DNA of 7,994 bases, from NCBI GenBank assembly GCA_938002705.1, contig CALLAG010000173.1, positions 1-7,994 of the forward strand. Reading direction: 5' to 3'. A program made the position numbers and the translations under genes. Below, in pieces: positions 6,407 through 7,994 of this stretch (positions are counted from its first letter, which is position 1; every line of letters starts with the position of its first letter). The notes beneath the pieces were generated by a model, which did no database searches, was not told the DNA's origin, and was given only the letters and a program-made list of their open reading frames with translations. The stretch comes from an uncultured Saprospiraceae bacterium (GTDB taxonomy: Bacteria > Bacteroidota > Bacteroidia > Chitinophagales > Saprospiraceae).

Positions 6407-6458
6407 CTGTATGAATAGTTAATCGCAATGTATCAGTCATCTATTAATCAAACAAATA

Positions 6459-7982
6459 ATGAACCACAAAGCATTCTTAATTATACTCGACGGTTGGGGC
6501 CTGGGAACTGAACACAGTTCTGATGCCATATATAATGCACAGACGCCATATGTAGACAGTCTATTTAGCCATTATCCTAACTCTACATTAGTGACTTATG
6601 GTAATGAGGTAGGACTTCCTGAAGGTCAGATGGGTAATTCTGAAGTAGGTCATCTTAATATAGGTGCTGGAAGAATTGTATTCCAAGATTTTGCGAGAAT
6701 AAATAACGAAATAAAAAGCGGGGATTTCGGTAAAAATCCAACTCTAACTGCTGCCTTAGAGAAGGCCAAGAAAAATAATACTACCGTACATCTCATAGGA
6801 CTACTCTCTGATGGAGGAGTGCATTCTCATACAAGTCACCTTAGAGCCCTCTGTGATGCCGCAGAACAACACGGTATAGATAATGTATGTATCCATGCTT
6901 TCTTAGATGGTAGAGACACAGATCCACAAGGAGGTATCAATAATGTAAAGGACATATCTACATATATTTCTAATAAGAAAAACATACACCTGTCAACCTT
7001 GATAGGCCGATATTATGCAATGGATCGTGATACACGATGGGAGAGAATCCAGAAATGTTACGATCTTATAGTTAATGGAAAAGCCACTGTAACCACTAAT
7101 AATCCCCAAGAAGTCATCCAATCATATTATGATAAAGGTATCACAGACGAATTTATGGAAGCTATCAAAATAGAACAAAGTGATAGTAAGCAGACTATTG
7201 CTGATGGAGATTTAGTAGTCTTTTTTAATTTCAGAACTGATAGACCTAGACAGCTCACCCATGTTCTTAGCCAAGAAGATATCCCAGATTTTGGTATGAA
7301 AAAGCTAAATATAGATTTTCTTACCATGACCAAGTATGATAGTTCTTTCAAGAATATCAATGTCATGTATGAAAAAGAAGATATAACTATGACTATAGGT
7401 GAGGTCATAGAACAGAACAATCTCACACAATTAAGAATAGCTGAAACAGAGAAATATCCGCATGTTACATTCTTCTTATCAGGTGGTCGAGAAGAAGCAT
7501 TCAAAAATGAAAAGAGAATCGTAGTTAACTCACCAAAGGTGGCGACTTATGACCTACAACCAGAGATGTCAGCATATGAGCTTACTAATCAGGTACATCA
7601 TAATATAGTAGCAGATAATCCAGATCTCATAATTCTTAATTATGCCAATGCTGATATGGTAGGCCATACGGGAAATTTTCAAGCGGCGATAGATGCTGTA
7701 GAAGATCTAGACTCATGCCTAGAAGCCCTTATACCTATAGCGATAGCTGCAGAGTACAAGATTGTCATTATAGCTGATCATGGTAATTCTGACTATATGA
7801 TTAATGATGATGGATCTCCTAACACTGCTCATACGACTAACCTTGTACCTATTATAGTCATAGACCCCAGCAATGAAACTAAACAAGTCAAGAGCGGTAA
7901 GTTAGCAGATGTAGCTCCTACCCTGTTATCATTAATGAATGTCAAGATTCCTAAGGAAATGACCGGTCAGGTCTTAGTATGA
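6459..7982 (+). CDS. gpmI: 2,3-bisphosphoglycerate-independent phosphoglycerate mutase
   Basis: This cytoplasmic enzyme interconverts 3- and 2-phosphoglycerate in glycolysis and gluconeogenesis through a phosphoserine intermediate, using two manganese ions. The 507-aa length is typical. Seen: LDGWG with D11; GNSEVGH with the catalytic serine S61; SDGGVHSH with H122; FLDGRDTDP with D153; RTDRPRQL in the transferase-like insert; EKYPHVTFFLSGG with K332; DMVGH with D399 and H403; ADHGN with D440 and H441; and NTAHT with H458. By comparison with the well-studied Bacillus enzyme, D399, H403 and H458 form one metal site and D11, S61, D440 and H441 the other, so all key residues are present. The alkaline-phosphatase-like part is split by the insert (about 75-305), as in the family. 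ATG 6459 is the only in-frame ATG after the TAA at 6420-6422. It has no Shine-Dalgarno sequence and a TGA stop. It is divergent from the DUF4783 gene and probably has its own promoter. Confidence 0.98.
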   Translation: MNHKAFLIILDGWGLGTEHSSDAIYNAQTPYVDSLFSHYPNSTLVTYGNEVGLPEGQMGNSEVGHLNIGAGRIVFQDFARINNEIKSGDFGKNPTLTAALEKAKKNNTTVHLIGLLSDGGVHSHTSHLRALCDAAEQHGIDNVCIHAFLDGRDTDPQGGINNVKDISTYISNKKNIHLSTLIGRYYAMDRDTRWERIQKCYDLIVNGKATVTTNNPQEVIQSYYDKGITDEFMEAIKIEQSDSKQTIADGDLVVFFNFRTDRPRQLTHVLSQEDIPDFGMKKLNIDFLTMTKYDSSFKNINVMYEKEDITMTIGEVIEQNNLTQLRIAETEKYPHVTFFLSGGREEAFKNEKRIVVNSPKVATYDLQPEMSAYELTNQVHHNIVADNPDLIILNYANADMVGHTGNFQAAIDAVEDLDSCLEALIPIAIAAEYKIVIIADHGNSDYMINDDGSPNTAHTTNLVPIIVIDPSNETKQVKSGKLADVAPTLLSLMNVKIPKEMTGQVLV

Positions 7983-7994
7983 CATACATAATTT

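Larger units (their letters stand above)
6283..6425. repeat. Spaced inverted repeat in the DUF4783/gpmI divergent region
   Basis: CGATAACTATTCAT at 6283-6296 is matched on the opposite strand by ATGAATAGTTAATCG at 6411-6425. The inner ten bases are a perfect inverted repeat, and the outer CGAT/ATCG match continues after a one-base insertion. The arms are 114 bases apart and flank both candidate -7 elements of the region. Such an arrangement could be a pair of binding sites for one regulator. No known operator is recognised. Confidence 0.4.

Noticed and set aside
7127..7504. Minus-strand open frame of 125 codons opposite gpmI
   Set aside because: The plus strand there encodes conserved phosphoglycerate mutase sequence including K332. 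The antisense translation has no recognisable features.
7983..7994. Tail after gpmI
   Set aside because: Only 12 bases remain; no gene or terminator can be judged.
1..7994. Mobile element, CRISPR array, toxin-antitoxin or defence system
   Set aside because: No transposase, integrase, terminal repeats, regularly spaced repeats or defence domains are seen; every long gene is a conserved chromosomal family.

Overview
The window looks like a piece of a core chromosome from a member of the Bacteroidota, AT-rich and of modest GC. Four things point there. The cluster order is rimP-nusA-infB with a short (412 aa) NusA and a long charged linker in IF-2. Next to it sit two families typical of that phylum, TIGR02757/DUF2400 and a secreted DUF4783 protein. 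None of the start codons has a well-placed Shine-Dalgarno sequence. Promoter-like sequences resemble the phylum's TTTG / TAnnTTTG pattern. Genus or family cannot be fixed from this window; a Saprospiria- or Chitinophagia-like lineage is only a guess.

Layout. Positions 1-179 (minus strand) hold the first 59 codons of a purine nucleoside phosphorylase that runs off the left edge. A 157-bp divergent gap (180-336) holds a candidate promoter and a strong 12-bp hairpin with a U-rich tail, directly in front of the translation/transcription-factor operon. That operon is rimP (337-798), nusA (820-2058) and infB (2107-4911), on the plus strand with gaps of 21 and 48 bp. It ends in a 19-bp-stem terminator (4942-5010). 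A TIGR02757/DUF2400 gene (5063-5839, plus) follows. It converges with, and overlaps by 9 bp, a minus-strand gene for a small exported DUF4783 protein (5831-6220). A 238-bp divergent region (6221-6458) with -7-like elements and several inverted repeats separates that gene from gpmI, a cofactor-independent phosphoglycerate mutase (6459-7982, plus), which is complete.

How the genes fit together. RimP (30S maturation), NusA (elongation, pausing, termination) and IF-2 (initiator tRNA delivery, subunit joining) form a conserved growth-linked expression unit. The hairpin in its leader would be a natural place for NusA-dependent autoregulation, but that is inference. The other genes are housekeeping (purine salvage, lower glycolysis) or poorly characterised conserved families.

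No mobile element, CRISPR array, tRNA, rRNA or defence system is visible, and I see no convincing previously undescribed system. The points most worth a second look are the leader hairpin before rimP, the endonuclease III-like D-x-H-V-x-R motif in the DUF2400 protein, the overlapping convergent stops at 5831-5839, and the inverted repeats in the gpmI/DUF4783 divergent region.
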